Assembly: GCA_029210815.1 (NCBI GenBank)
Contig: JARGGB010000031.1
Coordinates: 1-34,558 of the forward strand
Direction: 5' to 3'
Origin: Candidatus Brevefilum sp.
GTDB lineage: Bacteria > Chloroflexota > Anaerolineae > Anaerolineales > Anaerolineaceae
Length of the DNA stretch: 34,558 nucleotides
In this document: one piece after another, positions 16,895 through 25,087 of the stretch
How the letters are laid out: each line of letters starts with the position of its first letter
Position numbering within the stretch: position 1 is the first letter of the stretch
The notes under the pieces: generated by a model
What the model saw: only the letters and a program-made list of their open reading frames with translations
Databases searched by the model: none
What the model was told of the DNA's origin: nothing
Position numbers and translations under genes: made by a program

Positions 16895-17641
16895 TTAATT
16901 TTCCAGGATTTTTTCCACGACCCAAAAATGTGATAAACCAAAAACCTGCAAAGGCGTTTTTTCCAGCCTTTGTAAAAGGCTGCGGAGAAATTTTCCTATT
17001 TTGGGCTTGCGGGCGATGATGTTGTCGTATGCACCAAATACGGTCCTGCGTTCGATGAACTTAACCGGTAAGCCATCAAATAATTTTGTAAGATCTTGCC
17101 GTGTATAGACATTCACATGGGGGGCAAGTTTGTCTCGCAAGGATCTGGGCAAATAGTTGATCAAGGGCGTATTCCCAAAATGGTACTGACCCCGCCAGTA
17201 ATGGCCGTGTGTTTCAAAGGGGTAACCCCGGTTAGGGCAAAATAAAACCAGCCTGCCGCCCGGAGATAAGGTTCGGACAATCTCATCTATTGCAACCTGA
17301 TCATCCTGAACATGTTCCAGGACCTCATGGCTCAGGATCAGGTCGAACCTGTTTGAGGGGAATGGCAGTGCTTCTCCCACGCCGTTCACCACCCAGGGGG
17401 CTCTTGTTTTTGCCTCTTGAAGCCGTTCGAATTCAATATCGAGGCCGACAATATCATCGGTGAACTGCGCCAGGTGGTGCAAGTACATGCCGAGGCCGCA
17501 GCCGTCAACCAGCACTTTGCCATTCAGACGTTCACCTGCTGCATCGATGATCATTTGAAATCGGCGCTGCTGCCCGTCACGCCACACATAGGAGGGTTCT
17601 CCTCGTAGTGCTGCTTTTTCCATGTTATGCGGCGCACGCAT
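16895..17641 (-). CDS. Class I SAM-dependent methyltransferase (Methyltransf_11 type)
   Basis: A 248-aa methyltransferase of unknown acceptor. SAM-binding motif I reads VLVDGCGLGMYLHHLA (residues ~43-58), followed by the acidic end of beta-2 (VGLDIEFERL), motif II/III around FDLILSHEVLEHVQDD (~99-114) and LSPGGRLVLFCPNRG (~125-139). The C-terminal third is variable and His/Tyr-rich (HGHYWRGQYHFG). The gene lies 3 bp after the stop of the sensor kinase on the same strand, so the two are probably co-transcribed. The start could also be the Met six codons in; neither has a strong ribosome site. Quinone, lipid or small-molecule substrates are all possible. Confidence 0.82.
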   Translation of the reverse strand: MRAPHNMEKAALRGEPSYVWRDGQQRRFQMIIDAAGERLNGKVLVDGCGLGMYLHHLAQFTDDIVGLDIEFERLQEAKTRAPWVVNGVGEALPFPSNRFDLILSHEVLEHVQDDQVAIDEIVRTLSPGGRLVLFCPNRGYPFETHGHYWRGQYHFGNTPLINYLPRSLRDKLAPHVNVYTRQDLTKLFDGLPVKFIERRTVFGAYDNIIARKPKIGKFLRSLLQRLEKTPLQVFGLSHFWVVEKILEN

Positions 17642-17644
17642 GAT

Positions 17645-19354
17645 TCAGTCGAGCCCCTTCTTTTGATTTTCTGCTGTGTATGGCATCCATGCCATAATGG
17701 TGGTGCCCTCTCCAGGTTCCGTTGTAATCTCGAGATCGCCGCCCACATTGCGTGCACGGGTTTGCATATTTGAAATACCGTGACCCAGGGTGACGCGCAC
17801 CTGTCCCGGGTCAAATCCGCGTCCATCATCATGAACTTCCATTAATACGCGGTCTGTTGTCGTCCAAACCAGGACCTCCACTTTGCTTGCCTGGGCATGC
17901 TTGGCGATGTTGGCTAAGGCTTCCTGGCAGATGTGGAATAAGGCAATGGCATGGGCATCGGGTAAATTTTCTAAGCCGTCTGACGGCCCATTGAGCGTGG
18001 TTTCAACCAGTGAATTTGCCTGGAATTCGTTGACAAGGCGTTGTAAGCCCTCCATCAAATTCTCTTCATACAATTGTCGGGGGCGCATATCCATGATAAA
18101 CGCCCGTAAATCCCGAATTGTGCTGTTAAGGTCTTCAATGGATTGGTTAATGCGTTTCCTCGTTTGTTCCGGTTCTTCTCCTAAGAGCAGGCGGGCGTGT
18201 TCAAGGGTCAACCCAACTGCATAAATCGACTGGATAACCCCGTCATGCAGGTCCATACCGATCCGCTCACGTTCTTCAAGAACCGCAAGGCGTCGTCCCT
18301 GAATGTTCAACCGGACGTTTTCGAGCGTTGTGCCAACCCAAGAGGCAATGGAAGAGAGTAATTGCTGATCCATATCATCCAGTTCTTGTTCCTGGTGGGT
18401 GGCAATGCTGATAACCCCCAGAACTTCACTGCGGCTGGTGAGCGGGAAACAGGCAATTTGTTTGATCTTATTTTCAACCAGGCTTTGATTATTGAGATAT
18501 TGATCTTCTTCAAAAGGCAGGTTTACCAAAATCGGCTGTCCGTTTTGCGCTGTTTTACCAATCAGCGATTCACCCAGCGTAAACCGATCCATGGACCAGA
18601 TTCGCTTGATGCTCTCGCCCCGGTGAATAACATTCTGAAGGCTGTTTTGATCTTCCTCCTTCAGGTAGATCTCCCCCGTATTGAGATTGAAGTAATTCAT
18701 CACGCGATCCAGGGCTGTTATCAAAAGCTCATCCTGTTCGGTGATCGAAGCGAGTGCAGAAGCAAGGTTGTTAAGCAGGGCAAGGTCCTGGTTGCGGCGT
18801 GTCAGTGCGCGGTCCCTCTCCCGGAGTGCATTGTAAGAGCGTGCGTTTGAAATCGCAACCGCGGCATAGGATGCCAGTGTCTCGATCACCTGTTCATCGT
18901 CCGGGGTGAAGGCTTTTTCTGCTGCTTTATCCGTCAGATAGATTTGCCCTAATCGGCGCTCTCCTAATCGTATAGGCACGCCCAATAAGGCGGTCATCTG
19001 AGGTTCTTCAGTAAAAAGTCCAGCCTGCTTGTTGTCTTTTTGGATATACTCCACCCGGATAGGACCATCTGATTCTGCGATGACGTCCAGCATGCTCAAA
19101 CCACGTGGTTCGTTTGGGAGATTTTCAATCCTGTCGCCGGCCATCCCCACGGTGATGAAACGTTCTTTTCCACCGTTATCACCCCGCACGCCGATCGCAG
19201 CGAATTTTGCGCCGGCTTGTTCAATAGCAATCCGCGCAATCTTTTGTAACAGGGAATCAATGGATATATCCTGAACAAGTTCAAGACTGGCTTGATGCAA
19301 TGCGGCAAGTCTTTCCTCTAATTGTTCGCAAGATAATGTGTCAGCGGCATTCAT
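17645..19354 (-). CDS. GAF-GAF sensor histidine kinase, NarL-partner type
   Basis: A 569-aa soluble sensor kinase. Two GAF domains can be followed (about residues 20-170 and 195-345), then a HisKA_3 dimerisation/phosphoacceptor region with His370 in ERERIGMDLHDGVIQSIY, and a HATPase_c domain with the N-box QEALANIAKHAQ (~473-484), DDGRGFDP (~505-512) and GHGISNMQTRARNVGG (~521-536). There are no membrane segments, so it senses a cytosolic ligand or redox cue. HisKA_3 kinases normally phosphorylate LuxR/NarL-type regulators, but no response regulator is encoded nearby, so it is an orphan here. It overlaps no promoter motif that I can define and diverges from the mevalonate cluster. Confidence 0.92.
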   Translation of the reverse strand: MNAADTLSCEQLEERLAALHQASLELVQDISIDSLLQKIARIAIEQAGAKFAAIGVRGDNGGKERFITVGMAGDRIENLPNEPRGLSMLDVIAESDGPIRVEYIQKDNKQAGLFTEEPQMTALLGVPIRLGERRLGQIYLTDKAAEKAFTPDDEQVIETLASYAAVAISNARSYNALRERDRALTRRNQDLALLNNLASALASITEQDELLITALDRVMNYFNLNTGEIYLKEEDQNSLQNVIHRGESIKRIWSMDRFTLGESLIGKTAQNGQPILVNLPFEEDQYLNNQSLVENKIKQIACFPLTSRSEVLGVISIATHQEQELDDMDQQLLSSIASWVGTTLENVRLNIQGRRLAVLEERERIGMDLHDGVIQSIYAVGLTLEHARLLLGEEPEQTRKRINQSIEDLNSTIRDLRAFIMDMRPRQLYEENLMEGLQRLVNEFQANSLVETTLNGPSDGLENLPDAHAIALFHICQEALANIAKHAQASKVEVLVWTTTDRVLMEVHDDGRGFDPGQVRVTLGHGISNMQTRARNVGGDLEITTEPGEGTTIMAWMPYTAENQKKGLD

Positions 19355-19511
19355 AGCGCGCTAATTTTACCCCGAAATGATCTCCAATGTCGCAGCGCGC
19401 TGTGTTATCGGTGAAATTAAGCCTCAGGGGCTCAGTTAATGTTATAACCGGGAATTTGATAGCTTTTGGGAGGGTGAATCCGGTATATATTAACAGGTCT
19501 GTTTCTTTAGC

Positions 19512-19541
19512 TTGTTCGATTTCGGGATTTGAGATTAAAAT
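19512..19541 (+). promoter_or_regulatory. Candidate promoter of the mevalonate-entry cluster
   Basis: TTGTTC (19512-19517), an 18-bp spacer and TAAAAT (19536-19541) stand 22 bp before the HMG-CoA reductase start. The match to sigma-70 consensus is moderate. Confidence 0.4.
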
Positions 19542-19563
19542 AGACCAAAAGGATTGTGTTTTT

Positions 19564-20850
19564 ATGTCAACAACACCAAAAAATAAAGAAAAATTTTATC
19601 AGATGACCCGGGAAGAACGTTTGGATCGTTTGATTGATGAAACTGGTATTTCGGTATACGATGCGAAAATCCTGAGCGGAGAAGCGGGACTGTCTGCGCA
19701 GGATGCTAATCACATGATCGAGAATGTCGTTGGGATCTTCAGCCTGCCCCTGGGGATTGCGCGGCATTTTAAGGTTAACGGGCGAGATGTGTCCGTACCA
19801 ATGGCTGTGGAAGAACCTTCGATCGTTGCTGGTGCCTCTTTTATGGCTAAACTCACTGCCAGGACTGGTGGATTTTTTGCCCACACAACATCACCGGAAA
19901 TGATCGGCCAGCTGCAAATCATCAACCTGGATGACCCGGCATCCACACGTTTGAAACTTTTAGCCGAAAAAGATAAGCTCCTGGAAGAGGTTAGCCAGGT
20001 TGACCCCCTTTTGACCTCCCTGGGCGGAGGTCCGCGAGATTTTGAAGTTCGAATAATTCCAGATTCACCGCGAGGTCCGTTCCTGGTTGCGCATTTGATC
20101 TATGATGTGCGTGATGCAATGGGCGCTAATGCCGTCAACACCGCTGTTGAGCGGTTGGCTTCCAAAGTGGAAAGCATTACTGGGGGCAAGGTGCTTTTGA
20201 GAATTCTATCCAACCTGGCAGATCGTCGATTAGCACGAGCCTGGGTGACCATCCGGACGGATGACCTGGCTTTTGATGACTTCAGCGGCCTTGAAGTGCG
20301 GGATGGCATCCTGGATGCCTGGGCTTTTGCGGCTGCTGACCCCTACCGGGCGGCAACACATAATAAGGGGATTATGAACGGGATTGACCCAATTGTGATT
20401 GCGACGGGTAATGATTGGCGCGCTATTGAAGCTGGGGCGCATGCCTATGCTGCAAAAGATGGGCGCTATACCAGCCTTTCCACCTGGGGGACGAATTCGG
20501 AAGGTGACCTGGTGGGGACTTTGGAAATGCCCATGGCGGTTGGTACTGTGGGCGGTGCCACACGGGTGCATCCGGCTGCACAAGCCTGTTTGCGTTTGAT
20601 GGGTGTGAAATCAGCTCGGGAACTGGCTGAGGTAATGGTGTCGGTAGGTCTGGCACAAAATTTGGCAGCTTTGCGCGCGCTGGCGACGGAGGGCATTCAA
20701 AAGGGGCATATGAGTCTGCATGCCAGGCAGGTGGCTGTCGCTGCCGGGGCAAAGGACGACCAAATTGATAAATTAGCCGAGCAGCTTGTTGCGGATAAGA
20801 TCATTCGGATTGACCATGCGCAGTCTATTTTAGAAGATTGGAGTAAATAG
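19564..20850 (+). CDS. mvaA: Hydroxymethylglutaryl-CoA reductase, class II type
   Basis: A 428-aa enzyme that interconverts HMG-CoA and mevalonate, the same length as Pseudomonas mevalonii MvaA. The catalytic set is intact: Glu83 in VEEPSIVAG, Lys268 in [10 protein letters not shown], Asp284 in [13 protein letters not shown] and His382 in GHMSLHARQ. The CoA/substrate motif [17 protein letters not shown] is at about 321-337. The ATG at 19564 is chosen because AAAAGGA lies 10 nt upstream and similarity begins there; an in-frame extension to 19387 is non-conserved. It is the first gene of a three-gene cluster and its stop is followed directly by the HMG-CoA synthase start. Biosynthetic direction is inferred from that neighbour. 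Confidence 0.95.
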   Translation: MSTTPKNKEKFYQMTREERLDRLIDETGISVYDAKILSGEAGLSAQDANHMIENVVGIFSLPLGIARHFKVNGRDVSVPMAVEEPSIVAGASFMAKLTARTGGFFAHTTSPEMIGQLQIINLDDPASTRLKLLAEKDKLLEEVSQVDPLLTSLGGGPRDFEVRIIPDSPRGPFLVAHLIYDVRDAMGANAVNTAVERLASKVESITGGKVLLRILSNLADRRLARAWVTIRTDDLAFDDFSGLEVRDGILDAWAFAAADPYRAATHNKGIMNGIDPIVIATGNDWRAIEAGAHAYAAKDGRYTSLSTWGTNSEGDLVGTLEMPMAVGTVGGATRVHPAAQACLRLMGVKSARELAEVMVSVGLAQNLAALRALATEGIQKGHMSLHARQVAVAAGAKDDQIDKLAEQLVADKIIRIDHAQSILEDWSK

Positions 20851-20851
20851 C

Positions 20852-21934
20852 ATGATGGAAGACCATAAGCATGTGAAGGACATTGTCAATAAACCATCTC
20901 GCCATGTCGGGATTATTGGATATGGCGCTTATATCCCACGCTACCGACTGCCGAGTACGGAGGTATCTCGAATTTGGACCGGGCAGGCAACGCCAGGTCC
21001 TGTCAAAGAGAAGGCTGTGGCAGGACTGGATGAGGATGTGATCACCATGTCGATTGAGGCAGCACGCAATGCTGTTGCCCGCGCTGGCATCGATCCGCAA
21101 TTACTGCGGGCTGTGTGGGTCGGCTCAGAATCACACCCATACGCGGTCAAGCCCTCTGGCACAATTGTTGCTGAGGCAATCGGTGCGCCAGAACATATCC
21201 AGGCTGGCGACTGGGAATTTGCCTGTAAAGCCGGCACTGAAGCTTTTGTTGCTGCCATGGCTTTGGTCGGCTCCGACATGGCAGATTACGCCCTGGCAAT
21301 AGGGATGGATACAGCCCAGGCTAAACCCGGTGATGCCCTGGAATACACTGCTGCTTCTGGCGGGGCAGCTTTTATCATTGGTCCAGCGGAGGAAGCCCTG
21401 GCGAAGGTCGATGCCCATTATTCCTTTGTGACGGATATGCCCGATTTCTGGCGGCGCGCGCATCAAAAATACCCGGAACATGGTCAGCGCTTTACGGGAG
21501 AGCCGGCTTACTTCAATCACATCTATTCGGCAGCCAGCCGCTTGATGGAAAGTGAAGGTCTGACGGCTGAAGATTTCAAATATGCTGTTTTTCATCAACC
21601 CAATGAAAAATTCCCCAGGCGTGTGGCAAAACAGCTCGGGTTTAAACCGGAGCAAATTGAGGATGGCCTTCTCTCACCCGTGATTGGCAATACCTATGCT
21701 GGTGCTTCAATGGTCGGTTTGACGGCGATACTGGATATTGCCGCACCAGGAGACCGAATTTTGATCACCTCCTACGGGTCTGGGGCTGGATCTGATGCCT
21801 TTATCATTACGGCACAGGAAGCGCTGCTCGAAAGGCGGGGGGCTGCCCTCAGCACCCAGGATTATATAGCCCGACGGACGGAGATCGATTACGCCACCTA
21901 CACTCGCTTCCGCAATAAGATTGCGATGAAATGA
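20852..21934 (+). CDS. Hydroxymethylglutaryl-CoA synthase, archaeal-type
   Basis: A 360-aa thiolase-superfamily enzyme that condenses acetyl-CoA with acetoacetyl-CoA to HMG-CoA. The catalytic triad appears as Glu93 ([12 protein letters not shown]), Cys125 ([11 protein letters not shown]) and His248 ([10 protein letters not shown]). Length and the opening [15 protein letters not shown] fit the archaeal type, rather than the longer eukaryotic or the Gram-positive MvaS form. In archaea this enzyme works as a channelled complex with a thiolase and a DUF35 protein. The start is 2 bp after the reductase stop, with GGAG about 9 nt upstream. The end overlaps the earliest possible thiolase start by 4 bp (ATGA), implying coupled translation. 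Confidence 0.93.
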   Translation: MMEDHKHVKDIVNKPSRHVGIIGYGAYIPRYRLPSTEVSRIWTGQATPGPVKEKAVAGLDEDVITMSIEAARNAVARAGIDPQLLRAVWVGSESHPYAVKPSGTIVAEAIGAPEHIQAGDWEFACKAGTEAFVAAMALVGSDMADYALAIGMDTAQAKPGDALEYTAASGGAAFIIGPAEEALAKVDAHYSFVTDMPDFWRRAHQKYPEHGQRFTGEPAYFNHIYSAASRLMESEGLTAEDFKYAVFHQPNEKFPRRVAKQLGFKPEQIEDGLLSPVIGNTYAGASMVGLTAILDIAAPGDRILITSYGSGAGSDAFIITAQEALLERRGAALSTQDYIARRTEIDYATYTRFRNKIAMK

Positions 21935-21942
21935 GGGCGCGC

Positions 21943-23109
21943 ATGAAAGATGGACATTCCGAGGTGATTCTTGCAGGTGTTGGTCAAACCCCCGTGGGTG
22001 AGTTCTGGGACCTTTCATTAAGGACCCTGGCTGCCAGGGCGATTCTGGCTGCAATTAAGGACTCGGGGAATATTAAACCCCAGGTTATGTATATTGGGAA
22101 TATGCTGGCACCTTCTGCCTCACAGCAGGCGAATTTAGGCGCGCTTTTACCGGATAATGTGGGTTTAACCGGTTTAGAAGGTGTAACGGTTGAAGCAGCG
22201 GATGCCTCAGGCGGGGCAGCGCTGCGGGCAGCTTATCTGGCTGTTCGTTCAGGTGCAGTCGAATCCGCGCTGGCGGTGGGTGTTGAAAAATACACCGATG
22301 TGATCGGACCGGAATCCGAAGCCATGCTGTCACAGATGCTGGATGCAGATTTTGAAGCAGCGCAGGGATTAACGCCCCTCAGCCTGGCAGGATTGTTGTT
22401 TCACCGCTATCTTGTGGAATACCAGGCTGAACATGAAGCTTTTGCGGGATTTCCTGAAGTGGCGCATGCCAACGGTGCGACGAACCCCAATGCCATGTTC
22501 CAGCGTGCGATGCGAGATGGCGCTTACGAACGAGCGGCAACAGCAGCGGAAATCCTCAATTTGTTTGACGTTGCACCTTATGCGGACGGCGCTGCTGCTG
22601 TGCTGTTAACATGCGAAGACGCGCTGCCTGAAGCATGGGATAAGCCGCGTGTTCGCCTGATTGGCTCAAGTTCCGTGGTCGATACAATTTCGATTCATGA
22701 TCGGCATGCGCCCCTGGTATGGGATGCAGCTCGTCTCTCGATTGAGCGTGCGTGCAGAACAGCAGGGATCATGCCAAAGGATGTGGATTTCTTCGAGTAT
22801 CACGATGCCACCTCTTTACACGCAGTGTTATCTTTAGAAGCGGCAGGGTTCGCATCCCAGGGTCAGGGCTGGATGCTGGCAAAACCGGAAGTGATTGGCT
22901 TAAACGGACAGATCCCTGTTGCAACCTTTGGCGGCTTAAAGGCGCGTGGGCATCCCATCGGTGCCACCGGTGTTTACCAGGCTGTGGAAGCGACATTGCA
23001 ACTGCGCGGCGAGGCTGGTCCCAACCAGGTGCCGGGGGCAAAGTTGGGGTTGATCCAGAACCTGGGTGGTATGGCTGCCACGGCTGTGACACATGTTTTA
23101 GCAGTGTAA
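21943..23109 (+). CDS. Thiolase-fold protein of the mevalonate cluster, nucleophile Cys replaced by Asp
   Basis: A 388-aa SCP-x/archaeal-type thiolase homologue. The C-terminal catalytic motifs are present: His in FFEYHDATSL (the HDCF-like position) and GHPIGATG. The position of the nucleophilic Cys reads VEAADASGG, with Asp87 encoded by GAT at 22201-22203, where family members have VEAACASGG. Ordinary Claisen chemistry through an acyl-Cys intermediate should therefore not be possible. The gene follows HMG-CoA synthase directly, as in archaeal complexes. I prefer the ATG at 21943 because GAGGG sits 5 nt upstream; the ATG at 21931 overlaps the synthase stop and has no site. No DUF35 gene follows. 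It may be a structural partner, a non-thiolase acyl-CoA enzyme, or decayed. Confidence 0.85.
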   Translation: MKDGHSEVILAGVGQTPVGEFWDLSLRTLAARAILAAIKDSGNIKPQVMYIGNMLAPSASQQANLGALLPDNVGLTGLEGVTVEAADASGGAALRAAYLAVRSGAVESALAVGVEKYTDVIGPESEAMLSQMLDADFEAAQGLTPLSLAGLLFHRYLVEYQAEHEAFAGFPEVAHANGATNPNAMFQRAMRDGAYERAATAAEILNLFDVAPYADGAAAVLLTCEDALPEAWDKPRVRLIGSSSVVDTISIHDRHAPLVWDAARLSIERACRTAGIMPKDVDFFEYHDATSLHAVLSLEAAGFASQGQGWMLAKPEVIGLNGQIPVATFGGLKARGHPIGATGVYQAVEATLQLRGEAGPNQVPGAKLGLIQNLGGMAATAVTHVLAV

Positions 23110-23212
23110 GCTCAAGAAAGCCTGTTATTTTTCCGGATTTTAATTTTCTCTTCCAATCAATGTTAGAATCTACCTGGGAAAACTCGTATATTACATTCAA
23201 GGAGAGCATTGC

Positions 23213-24226
23213 ATGAAAGTACTCATCACAGGCGGCGCGGGATACATCGGCAGCACAATTTGCTGGGCGCTAAAAGATCATGGGCATACACCGATTATTT
23301 TAGATTCCCTGGTTACCGGGCGTGAGGAATTTGCCCGCGATCATATTTTTTACCAGGGTGATATTGGTGATCCGGAAATCGTTTCAAAGGTATTTGAGGA
23401 TCACCCGGATATTTTCGCCACCATTCACTGTGCTGCTTTAATTGTGGTGCCTGAATCGGTTGAAAAACCTTATGAGTACTACCGCGAAAATGTGGTCAAA
23501 TCCATGCATTTCTTTTATCAATTAGCCCAGCTGGGATACCCGAGGCTCGTGTTCAGCTCCTCTGCTGCCATCTATGATGTGGTGCCCGGGTTTATGGTCA
23601 CGGAAGAATCGCCGTTGAAACCAACCAGCCCTTATTCCCGAACAAAATATATGATGGAGATGGTACTGGAAGATTTTACGCAGGCGTATCCACTGCAGGG
23701 AATTGCACTGCGTTATTTCAACCCTATCGGCGCTGACCCGCAGCTGCGGTCAGGGATGCATATCGAAACCCCCAGCCACATTCTGGGTAAACTGGTTGAG
23801 GTTGCCCAGGGAGTTGCACCGGTGTTCAACATCACCGGTACGGATTGGCCGACTCGGGATGGCACGGGTATTCGAGATTACATTCATGTTTGGGATCTGG
23901 CATCTGCGCACATTAAGGCTGTCGAAAAATTTGACCAGGTGATTGCGGAAGACGGCAACACGGCGAGACAGTATGCTGTGATTAACCTTGGCACCGGTCA
24001 GGGCGTCACCGTTCGGGAATTGGTGGATGCTTTTGAGCGCGTGATTGGTCATCCGATTGAAAAGCAGGAGAAATCGCCCCGACCCGGGGACGTGGCAGGC
24101 GCTTATGCCAACGCCAACAAAGCCCTGGCACTTTTGGGTTGGAAAGCGGAGAAGTCCATTGATGAAGGGATCCGCGATGCCCTCCGGTGGGGAGAGATAC
24201 GCGACCAGGTGCTGGATTACAATTGA
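23213..24226 (+). CDS. galE: UDP-glucose 4-epimerase
   Basis: A 337-aa extended short-chain dehydrogenase that interconverts UDP-glucose and UDP-galactose with tightly bound NAD. The Rossmann motif TGGAGYIGS is at residues 6-14, the catalytic SSSAAIY at 115-121 carries the Ser, and Tyr141-x-x-x-Lys145 (YSRTK) completes the triad. ALRYFNPIGAD (~170-180) and RDYIHVWDLASAH (~220-232) are GalE-specific. AAGGAGAG lies before the ATG. The 103-bp gap from the thiolase gene suggests its own promoter rather than membership of the mevalonate operon. It is probably cytoplasmic and supplies galactosyl donors for envelope polysaccharides. Confidence 0.93.
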   Translation: MKVLITGGAGYIGSTICWALKDHGHTPIILDSLVTGREEFARDHIFYQGDIGDPEIVSKVFEDHPDIFATIHCAALIVVPESVEKPYEYYRENVVKSMHFFYQLAQLGYPRLVFSSSAAIYDVVPGFMVTEESPLKPTSPYSRTKYMMEMVLEDFTQAYPLQGIALRYFNPIGADPQLRSGMHIETPSHILGKLVEVAQGVAPVFNITGTDWPTRDGTGIRDYIHVWDLASAHIKAVEKFDQVIAEDGNTARQYAVINLGTGQGVTVRELVDAFERVIGHPIEKQEKSPRPGDVAGAYANANKALALLGWKAEKSIDEGIRDALRWGEIRDQVLDYN

Positions 24227-24292
24227 GAGCTGAAAGCTCAAAGCTGAAAGCGGGTAGTTGGTAGCTTGTGGTTGGTAGCTGGTAGCTGAAAG
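24227..24292. repeat. Degenerate 7-bp tandem repeat tract
   Basis: Directly after the galE stop, variants of GGTAGCT/GGTAGTT and AGCTGAA/AGCTCAA repeat with about 7-bp steps. The tract abuts the GTAG-foot hairpin at 24299. It is non-coding, in the spacer between convergent genes, and likely arose by slippage. Confidence 0.55.
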
Positions 24293-24298
24293 TATTTT

Positions 24299-24327
24299 GT
24301 AGGGCGGGATGCGGTTTTCATCCCGCC
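24299..24327 (+). repeat. REP-like hairpin with GTAG foot
   Basis: GTAG at 24299-24302 is followed by a 9-bp perfect stem GGCGGGATG (24303-24311)/CATCCCGCC (24319-24327) with a 7-nt loop. The T-rich sequence after it (GTTTTAATAA) could also let it act as a terminator for galE. Confidence 0.55.
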
Positions 24328-24347
24328 GTTTTAATAACTTTCCCGCT

Positions 24348-24377
24348 GAGATTGCTTCGCTTCGCTCACAATGACAA
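24348..24377. repeat. GAGATTGCTTCGC-type short repeat
   Basis: The 30-base segment starting GAGATTGCTTCGC and ending CACAATGACAA carries the internal duplication TTCGCTTCGC. Near-identical sequences recur in spacers of many bacterial genomes, to my knowledge. Only one copy is in this window, so its repeat status rests on recognition rather than internal evidence. Confidence 0.45.
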
Positions 24378-24422
24378 TATTTTATGTATGCTTTTGTATG
24401 AGGGCAACAATAATGAAGCGTA

Positions 24423-25061
24423 TCATTCCTTCACAAACCAGTGCCGGAGGAACTTATAAAACGCCTGGATACGCACCATCAGCAGCAAGCTCACAATAAC
24501 CAGCGCGATCAAAGGCGCAGCATAATCCCCCTGGAAGTTAAATAAATCACCTTTAATCGACAGCAGGTAATGGACCACCACCAGCACCCCGGCAACATAT
24601 ACCAGGCGATGAAGCCATACCCAGGTTTTCCCCATCTTGCGCTGCAAGGATTTAAATGAGGTTGCAGCCAGAACCAGCAATATCACCATTGCGATCGCCC
24701 CGAAAATGATGAAGGGTTTGGTTCTGATTTCATTCCAGATCAGCGGCAGGTTGAGCTGGTAATCCCAGACCGCAAAGGCAGCAAAGTGCAGAAAAGCATA
24801 CAGCGCGGCAAATAAGCCAAGGGGTTTTCGCAGGATACCAACTGCTGGGAGCTTGAAGATTTTGTTGATCGGCGTGCAGGAAAGGGATAGTATCAGGAAG
24901 ATCATCCCCAGGTTGCCCGTGCGCTGCATCACCGTTTGTACCGGGTTGAAGCCCAGGTTCCCTTGCAGAGCAGACCATCCCAGTAAGAGCAATGGAATAA
25001 CCCCGCCGATTAAGACGACCAGATTCAGCCAATTTTTATCCCTGTTCTTTTTGTTATCCAT
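24423..25061 (-). CDS. msrQ: MsrQ-like heme-binding membrane subunit
   Basis: A 212-aa membrane protein of the ferric-reductase-like/YedZ (MsrQ) family that passes electrons from the quinone pool or flavin to MsrP outside the membrane. About six hydrophobic helices are visible. The heme-liganding histidines of the family correspond to His92 (FLHFAAF), His151 (WLHRLVY) and His164 (VVHYLLS). It starts 26 bp after the msrP stop on the same strand and lacks a strong ribosome site, so it is probably coupled. Length agrees with E. coli MsrQ (about 211 aa). Confidence 0.92.
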   Translation of the reverse strand: MDNKKNRDKNWLNLVVLIGGVIPLLLLGWSALQGNLGFNPVQTVMQRTGNLGMIFLILSLSCTPINKIFKLPAVGILRKPLGLFAALYAFLHFAAFAVWDYQLNLPLIWNEIRTKPFIIFGAIAMVILLVLAATSFKSLQRKMGKTWVWLHRLVYVAGVLVVVHYLLSIKGDLFNFQGDYAAPLIALVIVSLLLMVRIQAFYKFLRHWFVKE

Positions 25062-25087
25062 AAATCTACTTTCTGTTCAACGCAAGC

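Noticed and set aside
19387-19563. 59-codon N-terminal extension of HMG-CoA reductase
   Set aside because: The extension is not family-like and covers the probable promoter. The start at 19564 gives the typical 428 aa.
23110-23212. Possible DUF35 gene after the thiolase-like gene
   Set aside because: Only 103 bp separate it from galE. No frame is long enough and no zinc-ribbon cysteines are seen.
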